From Rhizobium johnstonii 3841 (lineage in GTDB: Bacteria; Pseudomonadota; Alphaproteobacteria; Rhizobiales; Rhizobiaceae), in contig NC_008380.1 of NCBI RefSeq assembly GCF_000009265.1, positions 1,989,501 to 2,053,500 on the forward strand: DNA of 64,000 bases. The letters run 5' to 3'. The translations under genes and the position numbers were made by a program. Positions 1 through 8,807 of this stretch are shown here, one piece after another. Every line of letters starts with the position of its first letter. The first letter of the stretch is position 1. The notes beneath the pieces were generated by a model. It was not told the origin of the DNA. It saw nothing but the letters and a program-made list of their open reading frames with translations, and ran no database searches.

Positions 1-2
1 TG

Positions 3-155
3 AAGATCATGTTCGCGATCGCCGACGCTGACGGAGACGGCGGGCTGTCCTTCGAGGAGGTGACGGCGATCCACAAGCGGATCTTCGACAGCGTGGACGC
101 GAACAAGGACGGCAAGGTCACGACCGAGGAGATGCAGGCGTTCATGCGGCCGTAG
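3..155 (+). CDS. EF-hand domain protein, C-terminal part (cut by window edge)
   Basis: Fifty codons remain before the TAG at 153-155, and the start lies outside the window. The peptide holds one full EF-hand loop (DADGDGGLSFEE) and a second one (DANKDGKVTTEE). Their acidic residues are in the right places to bind calcium. EF-hand proteins of this kind in rhizobia are usually small secreted or periplasmic calcium binders, but the signal peptide would be upstream of the window, so location is not shown. The gene lies left of the Tn7-like element and, if the older right end at 1380-1424 is real, may be cargo of that older element. The EF-hand call is firm, the exact role unknown. Confidence 0.8.
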   Translation, partial: KIMFAIADADGDGGLSFEEVTAIHKRIFDSVDANKDGKVTTEEMQAFMRP

Positions 156-253
156 CGGGGCCGAAGGGATCCAACTTCGGAGACTCCGCGAATAGTCGCG
201 GAGCCTCCGTGGATATGATAAGATTGGCGATGCATTGACCACGGGAGGGGGAA

Positions 254-622
254 ATGCGCCGAGTCCTTCTGTCTCTGATCCTTTGCGCGCAGTCCGCATC
301 GATGTCGGCAGCGTCGGGGCTTGCCATCTTCCACACCGCTTCGTTCGGCAGCAGCCGGTCGGTCAGTCTCGGTCTGGCCGAGGGCGGGCCCGCCCGCGAT
401 CTCGCCTTTGATTTCGACGTCGTCATCACGCTCTCAGAATTCGACGGTAGCGGCATCGTGCTCTATCGGGACGGAGGAAGACACGAGGCGAGTGTGCGCT
501 GCGTTTCGCCCGCCGTGGTGCGGATCAATTCCGCTAACTATACGGTTGACGTGTCGGCGCGGCCGGGAACCGACTGGAAGCACGATCTCTGGGCGGCGCT
601 CTGCACCTCTCCCGCTTCGTGA
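254..622 (+). CDS. small secreted protein of unknown function
   Basis: An ATG preceded by a strong purine-rich ribosome site (gggaggggg) opens a 122-residue frame. The first about 20 residues (MRRVLLSLILCAQSASMSAA) form a typical signal peptide, so the mature protein is probably periplasmic or secreted. The mature part has about 100 residues and two or three cysteines, and no motif I recognise. It follows the EF-hand gene on the same strand with a 98-bp gap and precedes a broken nuclease gene. Good start and signal support a real gene; function is unknown. Confidence 0.6.
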   Translation: MRRVLLSLILCAQSASMSAASGLAIFHTASFGSSRSVSLGLAEGGPARDLAFDFDVVITLSEFDGSGIVLYRDGGRHEASVRCVSPAVVRINSANYTVDVSARPGTDWKHDLWAALCTSPAS

Positions 623-644
623 GCGGCAGCTCGACATGGCTTGA

Positions 645-1085
645 TCGATCGCGACGTCAGCCCTTCCGCGGGCGGACGTCCAGGAACACGTATGGCGCTT
701 CCTCAAGGTTCGTCCTGAGAGCTTTTTCAGTGGCCCAATCGAGAGGCTGAAGGCTTATGCCGCCACGGATCCGGCGAAATTCGTCGCCGCCGCAGGAACC
801 CTCGCGCACTACGTCGGCGACGCCTCCCAGCCGCTTCACGGCTCCAGCCTGCGCAATGGCGACGAGTCGCAGCAGCCCGACATTCCGCGCAAGAGTCCGA
901 CCCGCGAGAATGCCGACGGCTCGAAGAAGCCCGCCTATCGGGGCGAGGGCGTCCGTTGCTTGCGAGCGCGTGCCTGGGGCTCGCACTCGGAGTATTCTCT
1001 CGTCCTACAGACGGCTCGCAAACAATGCCGCTTCTCTCATCCTGCCGTCCGTCCCGACTTGCGCCTGGACCGATCTGACGGCTGA
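645..1085 (+). pseudogene. S1/P1 nuclease family relic
   Basis: In the frame running from the TGA at 642-644 to the TGA at 1083-1085 the DNA encodes a helical stretch with the motif HYVGDASQPLH. This is the zinc-ligand signature of the S1/P1 nuclease and zinc phospholipase C fold (family pattern H-Y-x-G-D-x-x-Q-P-L-H). No start codon follows the upstream stop, and the conserved N-terminal third of the family (about 100 residues, starting with a Trp zinc ligand) is missing. After the GEGV segment near position 955 the reading no longer resembles the family, which suggests a frameshift. The piece is therefore a 5'-truncated, frame-broken remnant. The family call rests on one strong motif and its surroundings. 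Confidence 0.6.
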
Positions 1086-1343
1086 GCCCGCTAATAAGTC
1101 GCAAACCTCTGATGGTCTGCCGATTGCGCAGTCAGCGGATACGAAATAGCCCAAGTCTTTTGTCTCTAGCTGGAGCTACGTGCTGCGTCGCAGCTATATC
1201 TTGGCCTCTGACAAATAAATTATCGCATCAACGCGACCATTGCAGGCCCGAAACATAACGTATCACTTCGTCTTGCATTGTGAGAACTTTGGGATTTCGG
1301 ATCATCTTCCAAATCAAGCGCTGTCAGTGCTTTCTTCGTCTGG

Positions 1344-1375
1344 CATCCCGCTCGAAGTTGCCGTCGAGCGGGATG
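1344..1375. terminator. 12-bp perfect hairpin just inside the older right end
   Basis: CATCCCGCTCGA and its exact reverse complement are separated by 8 bases. No T-run follows, so it may be a weak or bidirectional terminator, or a structural part of a transposon end. A hairpin in the equivalent place inside the present right end (59956-59980) supports a shared end architecture. Confidence 0.6.
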
Positions 1376-1379
1376 TATA

Positions 1380-1424
1380 CTGCGTCACTTAAGTGGCTGC
1401 CGGACAAAATGAATGGCTGCCTAT
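1380..1424 (+). mobile_element. diverged right end of an older related Tn7-like element
   Basis: This 45-bp stretch lies immediately outside the left end of the present element. Aligned without gaps to the right end at 59988-60033, about 34 of 46 positions match, if the empty site is rebuilt by joining base 1424 to base 60039. It has the same two repeat units (1381-1398 and 1399-1418, both read on the minus strand) and ends in GGCTGCCTAT, against GGCTGCCTACA in the present end. The present element seems to have inserted into the last few bases of this older end. A chance match is unlikely because the internal hairpin is also conserved in position. Confidence 0.7.
1420..1424. repeat. left copy of 5-bp target-site duplication CCTAT
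   Basis: CCTAT directly precedes the TGT terminus at 1425. The same five bases directly follow the ACA terminus at 60033. Five-bp duplications are the rule for Tn7, Tn5053 and their relatives. Confidence 0.85.
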
Positions 1425-1529
1425 TGTAGGCAGTCGCTGATTTTGACGCACAGGGTCTCGGAATTTCAATAACTTCGATATCGTCACAGCCAATTGATTT
1501 CGACGCAACAGCCAGATGAATTTGACGGC
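1425..1529 (+). repeat. transposon left end with three transposase-site-like repeats
   Basis: Three direct repeats of about 19-20 bp occur at 1432-1450, 1488-1507 and 1510-1529. They share the pattern AGYCRNTGATTTNGACGCM. Tn7 L has three spaced TnsB sites over about 150 bp, so this is the L-type end. The binding role is inferred from that similarity. Confidence 0.8.
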
Positions 1530-1606
1530 TCTGGCAAACCGGAATTCTTGCCGGTCTGTGCTGAACCGGATAGTCCTCGCCTTTCAATTTTGAGAGGTTC
1601 TTTTCC

Positions 1607-2611
1607 GTGATTTTGAGACAGCCACTTCCCCAAGGCGTCGCTTTGAATTTCAGCAATAGCTACTATTTCGGCGAGGAGCCTGCGATCGAGAGGAACAACC
1701 TTACGGCGGTGAGCGGAGCGACGTTGTCGAATGGCGTCGATGTTCGATGCACACCTGACGGATTGCTTGTGTTCGATTGCACAAACAGTGACCTAGGCAG
1801 CGTTGAGCGGTTGGTTTTCCAAGGGCAGGGTGCTGTTCCAGACGAAGTGACGGCCAGCAACGACCACGTCTTTGATATCCAGCGGCGGCGGATGACGTTC
1901 GCTGTGTATGTCGCAGCTTGCATCTACGGGACACACGGACGAAACAGCCATTCGGCTCTTTCAGGTATGAGATATCCAAGTCTGGGAGACATGGCGTGGA
2001 TAACCATCGCGGATGGCAAGTTCATATCCAGACCTGAAGACATTGACCGTCTGCGGACGCCGGGGGGCGGAGATGCTTTGCGAAAGATGCCAATTCCACT
2101 AGCAACGGTAGCTCAAGGTCTCGAACTGGCTGATCGGCTACTTGCGCACGATTTCAACAACGCGGATCCGATACAGCTCCTCGCTATGGCCTATCAAGCA
2201 GTCGTTCTGCACGCTGCGCAGCATGCTTCCGCGAGCCTGGCATTGTCGGCGGTGGTCGTCGAAGCAGCTAGCCAAGGGACGATATGGGCGAGTGGAATCG
2301 TGAATAACACCACCAAAACTCTCGGCGCCGTTTTCCCGACGCAATTTCTAGGATCAAAATCTAGGAATGAAGTTAGAAGCATGACCCAGCAGACCATGGC
2401 CTCGGCGCTGCGTGATTGCGGCGTTTTCAGCGGCTATCTTTACGAGCGGATGGAAAATTTGAGGAACGCTCGTAATAAGCTGATGCACAAAGGGAATGAT
2501 GCGACGCAGCGACAGTCAGGAGAGGCCTTGACCGCGATGCGCGACGTCCTACAGATCCTCTTTTCGGAACCTGGATTTGAGCTGAACGCGGGTTTCACAA
2601 TGCGGTTTTGA
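1607..2611 (+). CDS. HEPN-type protein, putative defence gene
   Basis: A 334-residue protein starts at a GTG with a GAGAGG ribosome site eight bases upstream. It is the first gene inside the left end, about 180 bp from the terminus, and is convergent with tniQ. The C-terminal third is helical and holds RNKLMH (about residues 287-292), the R-x4-H signature of HEPN domains, which are often metal-independent RNases in abortive infection systems. The helix before it (VVVEAASQGTIWASG) also resembles ApeA-type HEPN proteins. The N-terminal 150 residues are beta-rich with no motif I know. It may be a stand-alone phage-defence gene, a common type of Tn7-like cargo. The HEPN call is moderate; the defence role is inferred. 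Confidence 0.55.
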   Translation: MILRQPLPQGVALNFSNSYYFGEEPAIERNNLTAVSGATLSNGVDVRCTPDGLLVFDCTNSDLGSVERLVFQGQGAVPDEVTASNDHVFDIQRRRMTFAVYVAACIYGTHGRNSHSALSGMRYPSLGDMAWITIADGKFISRPEDIDRLRTPGGGDALRKMPIPLATVAQGLELADRLLAHDFNNADPIQLLAMAYQAVVLHAAQHASASLALSAVVVEAASQGTIWASGIVNNTTKTLGAVFPTQFLGSKSRNEVRSMTQQTMASALRDCGVFSGYLYERMENLRNARNKLMHKGNDATQRQSGEALTAMRDVLQILFSEPGFELNAGFTMRF

Positions 2612-2650
2612 GCGCGCGATGGAGGGGGCGACCGCTCGATCTTAGTTCCT

Positions 2651-4474
2651 TCAGATCGGTAAGTAGATCCGTTCCACGATGCACTGATCGACCTTGTCTT
2701 CAGGAAACGCCAAAGGGATGCCACGGTCCTGCCTGCGTCGACCCAGACCACGCGTACTGCAGCGTGTCTGTTGAGCGATCAGTGCGAACGTGACGTACTT
2801 TGAACTGAAATCTTCGAAGTCACTCTCGGCCACTATCCAGACCGGTGCGCGACTTTGATGGAGATGGATCCTTTCGGCGCGAAGGTAGCCCTCGCTCACG
2901 AGGTAGGTGAATGCCTTGGACGTCAGCAGCATCCGCTTGCGAACCTCGGCACGATCAAGAGCCGAGCCGGGCGCCTTCCAATACAGACTTTCAATTTCCG
3001 CTGGGTCAAATCGAAGGCCGGCGATCCCTTCGTCTTCCGCGCGTCCGCAACGCTTAAAACGTCCTTCGATCACAGCTTCTAGGATGCCTACATAACTGGT
3101 ATTCGCAAGCTTCACCGCCTTGGAGATCGGCACCAAGGCCTTCGAACATGGCGTGATCGTATTTTTCATGATGCAGTCACGAAGTCTGAGCACCGCGGTC
3201 TTCGAATAGCGGTTCTGAAGCCGATAGCTTCTTTCACTGCCTCCGTCACGCTTCACGACCGGTTCGATCAGTCCTCCTTTGAGCAGGTACCAAGCGTGCA
3301 TGCGATTGATGCCGAGGATAGCGGCGACCTCTTCCAAATCGATCATGTCCCGAAGCTTCCCGAGCGCGTTTTCAACGACCGCGACGGGAATGGTTTGTTC
3401 GCCGTCCTTCTGACGAACCGAGTCCAGATGGCCCATTTCGACTAGCAGGCGGCGCAGCGTCTGGTCGCTTGAGCCAGTCGCATCGACCAACGCGGAGACG
3501 GTCGTCCATTCGCTGTCCGTCACTTTTCCGAAGAACTCGGAGCCATTGATTACTCGCACTGTTTTGAGCGTGTGCGAGCGAATGCGTTCTCTTAACACGC
3601 CGTATTCTGGTTCCTTGAAATTGATCAGAAGGGCGGAGTACAGTTTCCCGTAGAGGGCCTGTCCACCAGCATAAGAAGCCCGACCATTTGATCGGATGTA
3701 ATCCAGCAGTTCGGTGAAGCCGTGGCTCCCACGGACGATGAAGTCGAAAGCAGTGTTTCGCGCCTCGACCATAGCTTCGTTTGACAAACCAGCGAATGCC
3801 GTATCTCGTCCGTAGACGTAGGCAGTGCCGAGTAGTTCGCAGGCGGTGATGCCGACCGCCGGTGTGACGGTATCCAGGAAGTCCCCGTGGTTTCGCCGTC
3901 CTTCGAGCCGATCGCAGACGAAACGTTCGAACGCTGTCATCTGTCTTGGTACGCTCTCCAGAATCAATTCAGGCATCGACTCCGCGACGACCTCTAGCTG
4001 ACTGATCAGGTCATATGGATGACGCTGGAGGCCAACGTGTTCGGCCTCAACGATTTGTGTCAGGTGGACTGGACAGGTCTGCACCGAAAGAAACATCCAA
4101 TGCGGCCGAAGGCGTCGCCGGGCACCGGGCATAAGACCTTCATCCTGATCGTCTGAAAGGATGCAATGCGGGCAGAAACGCAACCGGCGTGGCCCGACGA
4201 CCATTCTCTTCCCGAAAGTCGCCCCCGCGACGGTCACGCTCGCGTTATCGTTGGTGACGACGGCGCGGGCGAAAAGTTCGTCTTCGGAACGTCCAACTTG
4301 TCCGGCGACTCTTGCAATTTCATCCCGATCGCCCCTGAGGAAGGCCGCCCGATCGATGCCGAGATACCGGAAGAGGACCCGCGAGTTCGGCGCGGAATTA
4401 GCCCGCGCGAGGCGTGCGAACCAACTTGTAAGAGGCTCGTGCTCGAAGAGCGGGACGTCGAAAAGAGCGCTCAC
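2651..4474 (-). CDS. tniQ: TniQ/TnsD-like target-site selection protein
   Basis: The protein has 607 residues, longer than most stand-alone TniQ proteins and in the range of TnsD (about 500). The N-terminal TniQ domain includes the start typical of the family (EHEPLTSWFARLA) and a zinc-binding pattern with C101, C104, C134 and H137. The long C-terminal part holds several helix-turn-helix-like segments, for example LEEVAAILGINRMHAWYLLK and a later FTYLVSEGYLRAE. TnsD proteins use such tails to bind the 3' end of a conserved gene. Here the obvious candidate is nrdJ. It is the last gene of the transposition operon; its ATG overlaps the TGA of tniB (ATGA). TniQ identity is firm, sequence-specific binding to nrdJ is inference. 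Confidence 0.85.
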   Translation of the reverse strand: MSALFDVPLFEHEPLTSWFARLARANSAPNSRVLFRYLGIDRAAFLRGDRDEIARVAGQVGRSEDELFARAVVTNDNASVTVAGATFGKRMVVGPRRLRFCPHCILSDDQDEGLMPGARRRLRPHWMFLSVQTCPVHLTQIVEAEHVGLQRHPYDLISQLEVVAESMPELILESVPRQMTAFERFVCDRLEGRRNHGDFLDTVTPAVGITACELLGTAYVYGRDTAFAGLSNEAMVEARNTAFDFIVRGSHGFTELLDYIRSNGRASYAGGQALYGKLYSALLINFKEPEYGVLRERIRSHTLKTVRVINGSEFFGKVTDSEWTTVSALVDATGSSDQTLRRLLVEMGHLDSVRQKDGEQTIPVAVVENALGKLRDMIDLEEVAAILGINRMHAWYLLKGGLIEPVVKRDGGSERSYRLQNRYSKTAVLRLRDCIMKNTITPCSKALVPISKAVKLANTSYVGILEAVIEGRFKRCGRAEDEGIAGLRFDPAEIESLYWKAPGSALDRAEVRKRMLLTSKAFTYLVSEGYLRAERIHLHQSRAPVWIVAESDFEDFSSKYVTFALIAQQTRCSTRGLGRRRQDRGIPLAFPEDKVDQCIVERIYLPI

Positions 4475-5517
4475 CCTTTCTTTCTCCGACGCTTAGGAGC
4501 CGAAGCCGGATCGACCAGGTAGCCCTTGTCATCCACCTCGCGCTGGATCTTCTGCCAGTCCGCTGACTTGAATACGTTCTGTTCGTCAGGGCAATCCCTG
4601 GCGAGGCGTGCGTACCCCTGCGCAAAATGGTTTGGAAGCAGGACGCCGCCGGCCTTGTCGTCCCAGATGCACTTTTCCAGCGAATTCTTGATAATTTGCA
4701 CGGTCATGCCGAACCGCCAAATTCCGCCGTGCATGAGCCGCTGCACAAATTCGTGAATCAAAGGAAAGCCGATCCTGATGTCGCTTGCGTCAGCAAGCTT
4801 CTGCACCGTCTCGACCACTTTCCCGACTGTGGTCTCGTCGTTGGGCATGTCCTTTACGCGGATGATCGGTACGCGCCGATCCAACTGCTTGTGCTCGTCG
4901 CGATCCAAGATACCCTCGATCTCCGGAACACCCGACACGATGACCCAAATCGGATATGACGGGGTCTGCATCAAGTTTTTGATCGAGTTGCTCAGATGAG
5001 TGTACGCGTGGCTGGTCGGGGCCTCCAGCACATGCTGAAATTCATCAAGCACGATCACACGCGTGCCCATCTTCCTCATTCGATCGAGGAGGATATCGTT
5101 CCAGACGACGTCTTCGTTGGTCTCGCCGTGAACGGGCAAGCCGCTCTGAGCGGCGAGGCGCGCTCCCAGCTTCTTCCAGGTACAGCTCGGCGGCGTGACT
5201 GCACGAAGGCTCAACGACATCCTATTGTAAAGGCCATCGAAACTGGCGAATGACGGATGGTTGTCCAGAAGATGGTCCAACGCCTTCGACTTTCCGGCGC
5301 CGCTCTTACCCAAAATTGTAAGTGCGTACCCGCTCGTTGCGTTCCCCGACATGATATGGGCCAACATGATCTCGATCTCTTTCGCGAGTTCGTCGTCCAC
5401 TGTCGTGGGAACATGAATGTCCTGGATTTTTTTGATTATTGCCGCACGATCGACCGTCTTGCGCGACGCCGTTCGGAGCAGGTGCTCCATCATGCTCGTA
5501 GCGGGCTGCTCAATCAC
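4471..5517 (-). CDS. tniB: TniB/TnsC-like AAA+ transposition regulator
   Basis: A 348-residue AAA+ ATPase with Walker A GKSGAGKSK (residues 70-78) and Walker B VIVLDEFQH (155-163). Such proteins polymerise on target DNA with ATP, contact TniQ and the transposase, and carry target choice and target immunity. The N-terminal 50 residues match the usual helical TniB start. The start ATG overlaps the tniA stop (ATGA), and its own stop overlaps the tniQ start, so translation of the operon is coupled. Length is close to TniB of Tn5053 (about 300) and shorter than TnsC of Tn7 (about 550). Confidence 0.9.
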   Translation of the reverse strand: MIEQPATSMMEHLLRTASRKTVDRAAIIKKIQDIHVPTTVDDELAKEIEIMLAHIMSGNATSGYALTILGKSGAGKSKALDHLLDNHPSFASFDGLYNRMSLSLRAVTPPSCTWKKLGARLAAQSGLPVHGETNEDVVWNDILLDRMRKMGTRVIVLDEFQHVLEAPTSHAYTHLSNSIKNLMQTPSYPIWVIVSGVPEIEGILDRDEHKQLDRRVPIIRVKDMPNDETTVGKVVETVQKLADASDIRIGFPLIHEFVQRLMHGGIWRFGMTVQIIKNSLEKCIWDDKAGGVLLPNHFAQGYARLARDCPDEQNVFKSADWQKIQREVDDKGYLVDPASAPKRRRKKG

Positions 5518-7763
5518 GATTCGTCCTCTTCAGACTCACCAACATTGGCCGAGTCGGTATTGTAGCTTTCCATGATCTGCGCCCATGTGAGCACGCCGTC
5601 CGTTTCAGGGGGCTCTTCGACACTGGCGTCGACGTCGTGGCCGACGCTGGCGGGTAGTGGCGCAAACGGATCGGTCCCGTCGGTACTTCCGCTAGGACTA
5701 TAGGTGCCGTCCCCGTAGTCGGTCGCCGCCTCGTCGACGATCGTGAATCCGGCTACGACCATTTTAGACCAATGATACATCATTTCCGGGGTTGCGATTG
5801 GCGAAGCGATGCCCGCAGCCGCCTTGCTGGCGTTGGCGAACACTCTCGCGTCGGCAAGGTTTTTTGCCGCGACCTTGGCGGCGACCTTGGCGTCCCGCCC
5901 GAATTGCGACTGCAGGTATTTCATCTGATCCAGCCAGTGCATCACCCTGACGCCCTTCAGACCATCCATCGCACACTCCACCTCGAACCAATCGCCGGCC
6001 GGTTTTTTGGAAAAGGGGTCCTTGACATGGATTTTGGAGAGGTCGATCTCGTTGACGCGGACAGACAGTTCGAGATCGTGGCGACGCAGACGTAGAGCCT
6101 GGAGCCTCCGATTCGAATAAGGAAGACCCAAAATTTGGATGCCGTAGTTCCCCAGCTTGTACTTGGCGACGATGCTGAAAGCCTCGGCATATTTCTCTTC
6201 GCTCGGAACCGGCTTCACACCGCCCTTGCCATTCTGGCTGAAGAAGCGCCACGCCTGGAGCGGGGTCATTCCCTGAAGGCCGCGATGCTTCGTATTGTGG
6301 TAGCAATCAACGATCAACATCACGATCAGATCGGCAAGCTGGTCGTCCGTGATGTGCCTGTGCTTCTTGGCATCGTATTTATCCCGAAGCAGGACGTTGC
6401 TGAACGTCTGGCCGGAGAGAAGATGGATGTAGCGCTGGTTGATCGTCCGGAAAAAGCGCTCCACTCTACCTCGCAGGTGCGGATGCTTTGACGGAGGGAT
6501 TGTCACGTTCCCGGTATATGACATTACCGCCTGTTGGAATTCATTCGATGTGTAGCTCGTCCCCGCGTCGACGTGAACGCTCTCCGCGGTTCCTTGCTGC
6601 ACCCACGAGGTCGTCGTTCCGTAGAGCTGGGTCTCGAACTCCTTCGAACGGGCGACCATCGCAAGTGTAGCGACGGCCGACGCTCCGTCTGGCCCGCCCC
6701 ATAGAAGTTTCATGCCGCAAACCGATCGGGAGCAAGCATCGAGAGCAACGGAGAGCCACACTCTGCCGTCGTTCTTTTCGCCGATCTTCTCTTCGATGCG
6801 GCGCTGCACCTCCGGATGGAGATAGTCCCAGATTCCATTCCTCACGAGCAGTCGGATGACGTCGAGCTTGTGTTCGTCCATTTCGACGACTTCCAGCGGT
6901 CGCTGTGGCTGGTATCCGCGACGGGACATGCCGAATTTCCGGATCACCCTCATGGGATCGCCGGCACGGGCCACCTCATTGCTGAAATTTCCTAGGTCGT
7001 CGATGATCCGTTGAAACGTTCTAAGTGACGGGACATCGAACCGGGGCATTTCACTTGCCTCGCGTGCATCGTTAGCCTCCGACATTTGTACATAGCAGTC
7101 GAGCTTGGTCGGCCTGTCCTTGCTTTGAAACTTCTGAGCATATTCGGCGTGGAAACGCAGCTCGTCGGTGGTGAAGCGCGACTCCTGGCCGACCCGGCCC
7201 CGATGACGGGGAGCGAGAGATGTCGGCTCAAGTTCGTTGTCCTCGAAACGCTCGACGAGCCTTCCGAATTGCCGAGGACCGGGAATGACGGCGCGCTTGC
7301 CGGTCTTCGGAGGAATGAGAAACTCGTTCTCCGCCTTGAACGCCGCGATGAATTTCGCGTAGCCGGCGTCGGATCGCGGGTAGTATTCTCCGGTCTCGTA
7401 TCGGTCGAGCTCGAGTTCGAGGAATTCGGCTACCATCCGCACCCGGAAGATCGTCGCCGCCGACATGTCGAAGATCTTGATCCCCTTACGTCTGGCGATC
7501 GCATTCTTGGCGCTGAAGTATCCTTCTTCCCATTCGATCTGCTTGTGACGGAAGAGCTCGGAGATATCTGAATATTCGAGTGCCTCCGTCCTCGGCGGGT
7601 CCTTCCCGTCGCAGGTTTCGATGAGGACGCCATCTTCCCACTCTGAACCGTCGTTGCCGGTCTTCTTGGATTTCAGGCACCAGTCACGGGCTTGGTACCG
7701 AATGAGGTCGTCCTGGGTAAACGTGTATCTGGTGTAGTCGAGCACGGACGCGGTCACTGGCAT
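5514..7763 (-). CDS. tniA: TniA/TnsB-like DDE transposase
   Basis: I chose the ATG at 7763 (MPVTASVLDY), 4 bp after the tnsA stop, over an in-frame start at 7847 that would run back into tnsA. The 749-residue protein has N-terminal helix-turn-helix DNA-binding regions, an integrase (rve) core with D296 (EMDEHK), D399 (HVDAGT) and E435 (RGRVERFF), giving a D,D(35)E triad, and a Mu-type C-terminal domain. It should bind the repeats in both ends and join 3' ends to target DNA. Size matches TnsB (about 700). All catalytic residues are in place and no frameshift is seen, so the enzyme looks intact. Confidence 0.92.
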   Translation of the reverse strand: MPVTASVLDYTRYTFTQDDLIRYQARDWCLKSKKTGNDGSEWEDGVLIETCDGKDPPRTEALEYSDISELFRHKQIEWEEGYFSAKNAIARRKGIKIFDMSAATIFRVRMVAEFLELELDRYETGEYYPRSDAGYAKFIAAFKAENEFLIPPKTGKRAVIPGPRQFGRLVERFEDNELEPTSLAPRHRGRVGQESRFTTDELRFHAEYAQKFQSKDRPTKLDCYVQMSEANDAREASEMPRFDVPSLRTFQRIIDDLGNFSNEVARAGDPMRVIRKFGMSRRGYQPQRPLEVVEMDEHKLDVIRLLVRNGIWDYLHPEVQRRIEEKIGEKNDGRVWLSVALDACSRSVCGMKLLWGGPDGASAVATLAMVARSKEFETQLYGTTTSWVQQGTAESVHVDAGTSYTSNEFQQAVMSYTGNVTIPPSKHPHLRGRVERFFRTINQRYIHLLSGQTFSNVLLRDKYDAKKHRHITDDQLADLIVMLIVDCYHNTKHRGLQGMTPLQAWRFFSQNGKGGVKPVPSEEKYAEAFSIVAKYKLGNYGIQILGLPYSNRRLQALRLRRHDLELSVRVNEIDLSKIHVKDPFSKKPAGDWFEVECAMDGLKGVRVMHWLDQMKYLQSQFGRDAKVAAKVAAKNLADARVFANASKAAAGIASPIATPEMMYHWSKMVVAGFTIVDEAATDYGDGTYSPSGSTDGTDPFAPLPASVGHDVDASVEEPPETDGVLTWAQIMESYNTDSANVGESEEDES

Positions 7764-7767
7764 CGGT

Positions 7768-8484
7768 TCAATCCTTCGAAATCGCACCGATCCACGATCC
7801 CTCCGACATGATGACGTTCTCGGGGGTCGGGTGGTCGAAAATGGCAAGTTGCCTGTCGATCAGGTCCCAAACGGCAGTCCAGATGTTCGCCATAGGGAGA
7901 TCGGGCAGGAGTTGGGCGAGATGCCAGACCTTAGCGCGTCCGCCGTGCTCCAGCAGTGCATCATGCACGCGCGACGTCTCGGAGTTGTTCCGGACCTCGC
8001 GGGTGTGGAGAATGTTCTCGGCCGCGTTAACACGACCTTTCGTGATGTCCCTGTTGGTGACGAGAACGAACCGATCACCACTGTTTTTGGGAAGTTGGTT
8101 ATTGAGGAGTTTAACCAAACCTGCAGTGGCGCGAGCGGTGCTGCCCTCCGCCTTGACGACGAAATACGTAATCGCGCCACCCACCGCGGTTCGCCGGACG
8201 TCGACGATGTGAAGGATAGTCTTGCCCTCGACGATCACGCTATAAGGTCCGTCTTGCCCCTTGATCGCGAGCGTGTCGTGACGGGCGAGCAGGATCTTCA
8301 CGAGACCCGCTTCTAGGTTGCTCTCCAGACGATGGTAGGTGTTCGTGGAGCGATCAAGGATCACAACACGACACGACGCGATAGTCTTGACGAACTCCTC
8401 TTCCTCGACCTCATCGCCGAGCGTCCCCTTGAACGGGATCTCGCGGTCAAACTCGCCGCGCTGAGGCGGCGTTCCAGTCCGCAC
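7768..8484 (-). CDS. tnsA: TnsA-like endonuclease
   Basis: A 238-residue protein is the first gene of the transposition operon. TnsA cuts the 5' ends of Tn7 so that transposition is cut-and-paste. Its restriction-enzyme-like core needs Glu, Asp and a Lys. Here these fit E in HRLESNLEAG, D in LHIVDVRR and K in YFVVKAE. The C-terminal 90 residues are helical and look like the TnsA winged-helix part that contacts TnsC. The start is a GTG. The nearest good ribosome site (AGGAGG) lies 26 bp upstream, and a TAG blocks a longer frame, so the start is uncertain. No fusion to tniA is present. The family call is by pattern and context. Confidence 0.75.
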   Translation of the reverse strand: MRTGTPPQRGEFDREIPFKGTLGDEVEEEEFVKTIASCRVVILDRSTNTYHRLESNLEAGLVKILLARHDTLAIKGQDGPYSVIVEGKTILHIVDVRRTAVGGAITYFVVKAEGSTARATAGLVKLLNNQLPKNSGDRFVLVTNRDITKGRVNAAENILHTREVRNNSETSRVHDALLEHGGRAKVWHLAQLLPDLPMANIWTAVWDLIDRQLAIFDHPTPENVIMSEGSWIGAISKD

Positions 8485-8713
8485 ACCCAGTTCTTCGTTA
8501 TATTTCGAAGCCTCCTACCTTTCTCGTGACGGTCGAATTCGCGAAGTTGGTCTCGTTTGCGATGGGACGTTCGAGGATGTCGAAGCCCTGGTGACGTGAG
8601 TGCATCATATCGATGAGTGCGGCGAGCATGGTCGTGGATCCTATCCTGGCGTACCTTTAGGGAAGACATGCCGGAGACGAACGCCGGCGTGCCTCGTGAT
8701 GGTCTGGCGCCGT

Positions 8714-8807
8714 CAGGCGGCGTCGCTCAGCAGGGCGATGTCATGCCCTTCAGCCTCCGCCAGGCGGCGTCGCTCAGCAGGGCGATGTCATGCCCTTCAG
8801 CCTCCGC
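8714..8807. repeat. 47-bp perfect tandem duplication at a gene end
   Basis: Bases 8714-8760 and 8761-8807 are identical copies, followed by 7 more bases of a third. The copies overlap the 3' end of the gene at 8727-9128. Because 47 is not a multiple of 3, the second copy is read out of phase. Confidence 0.95.
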
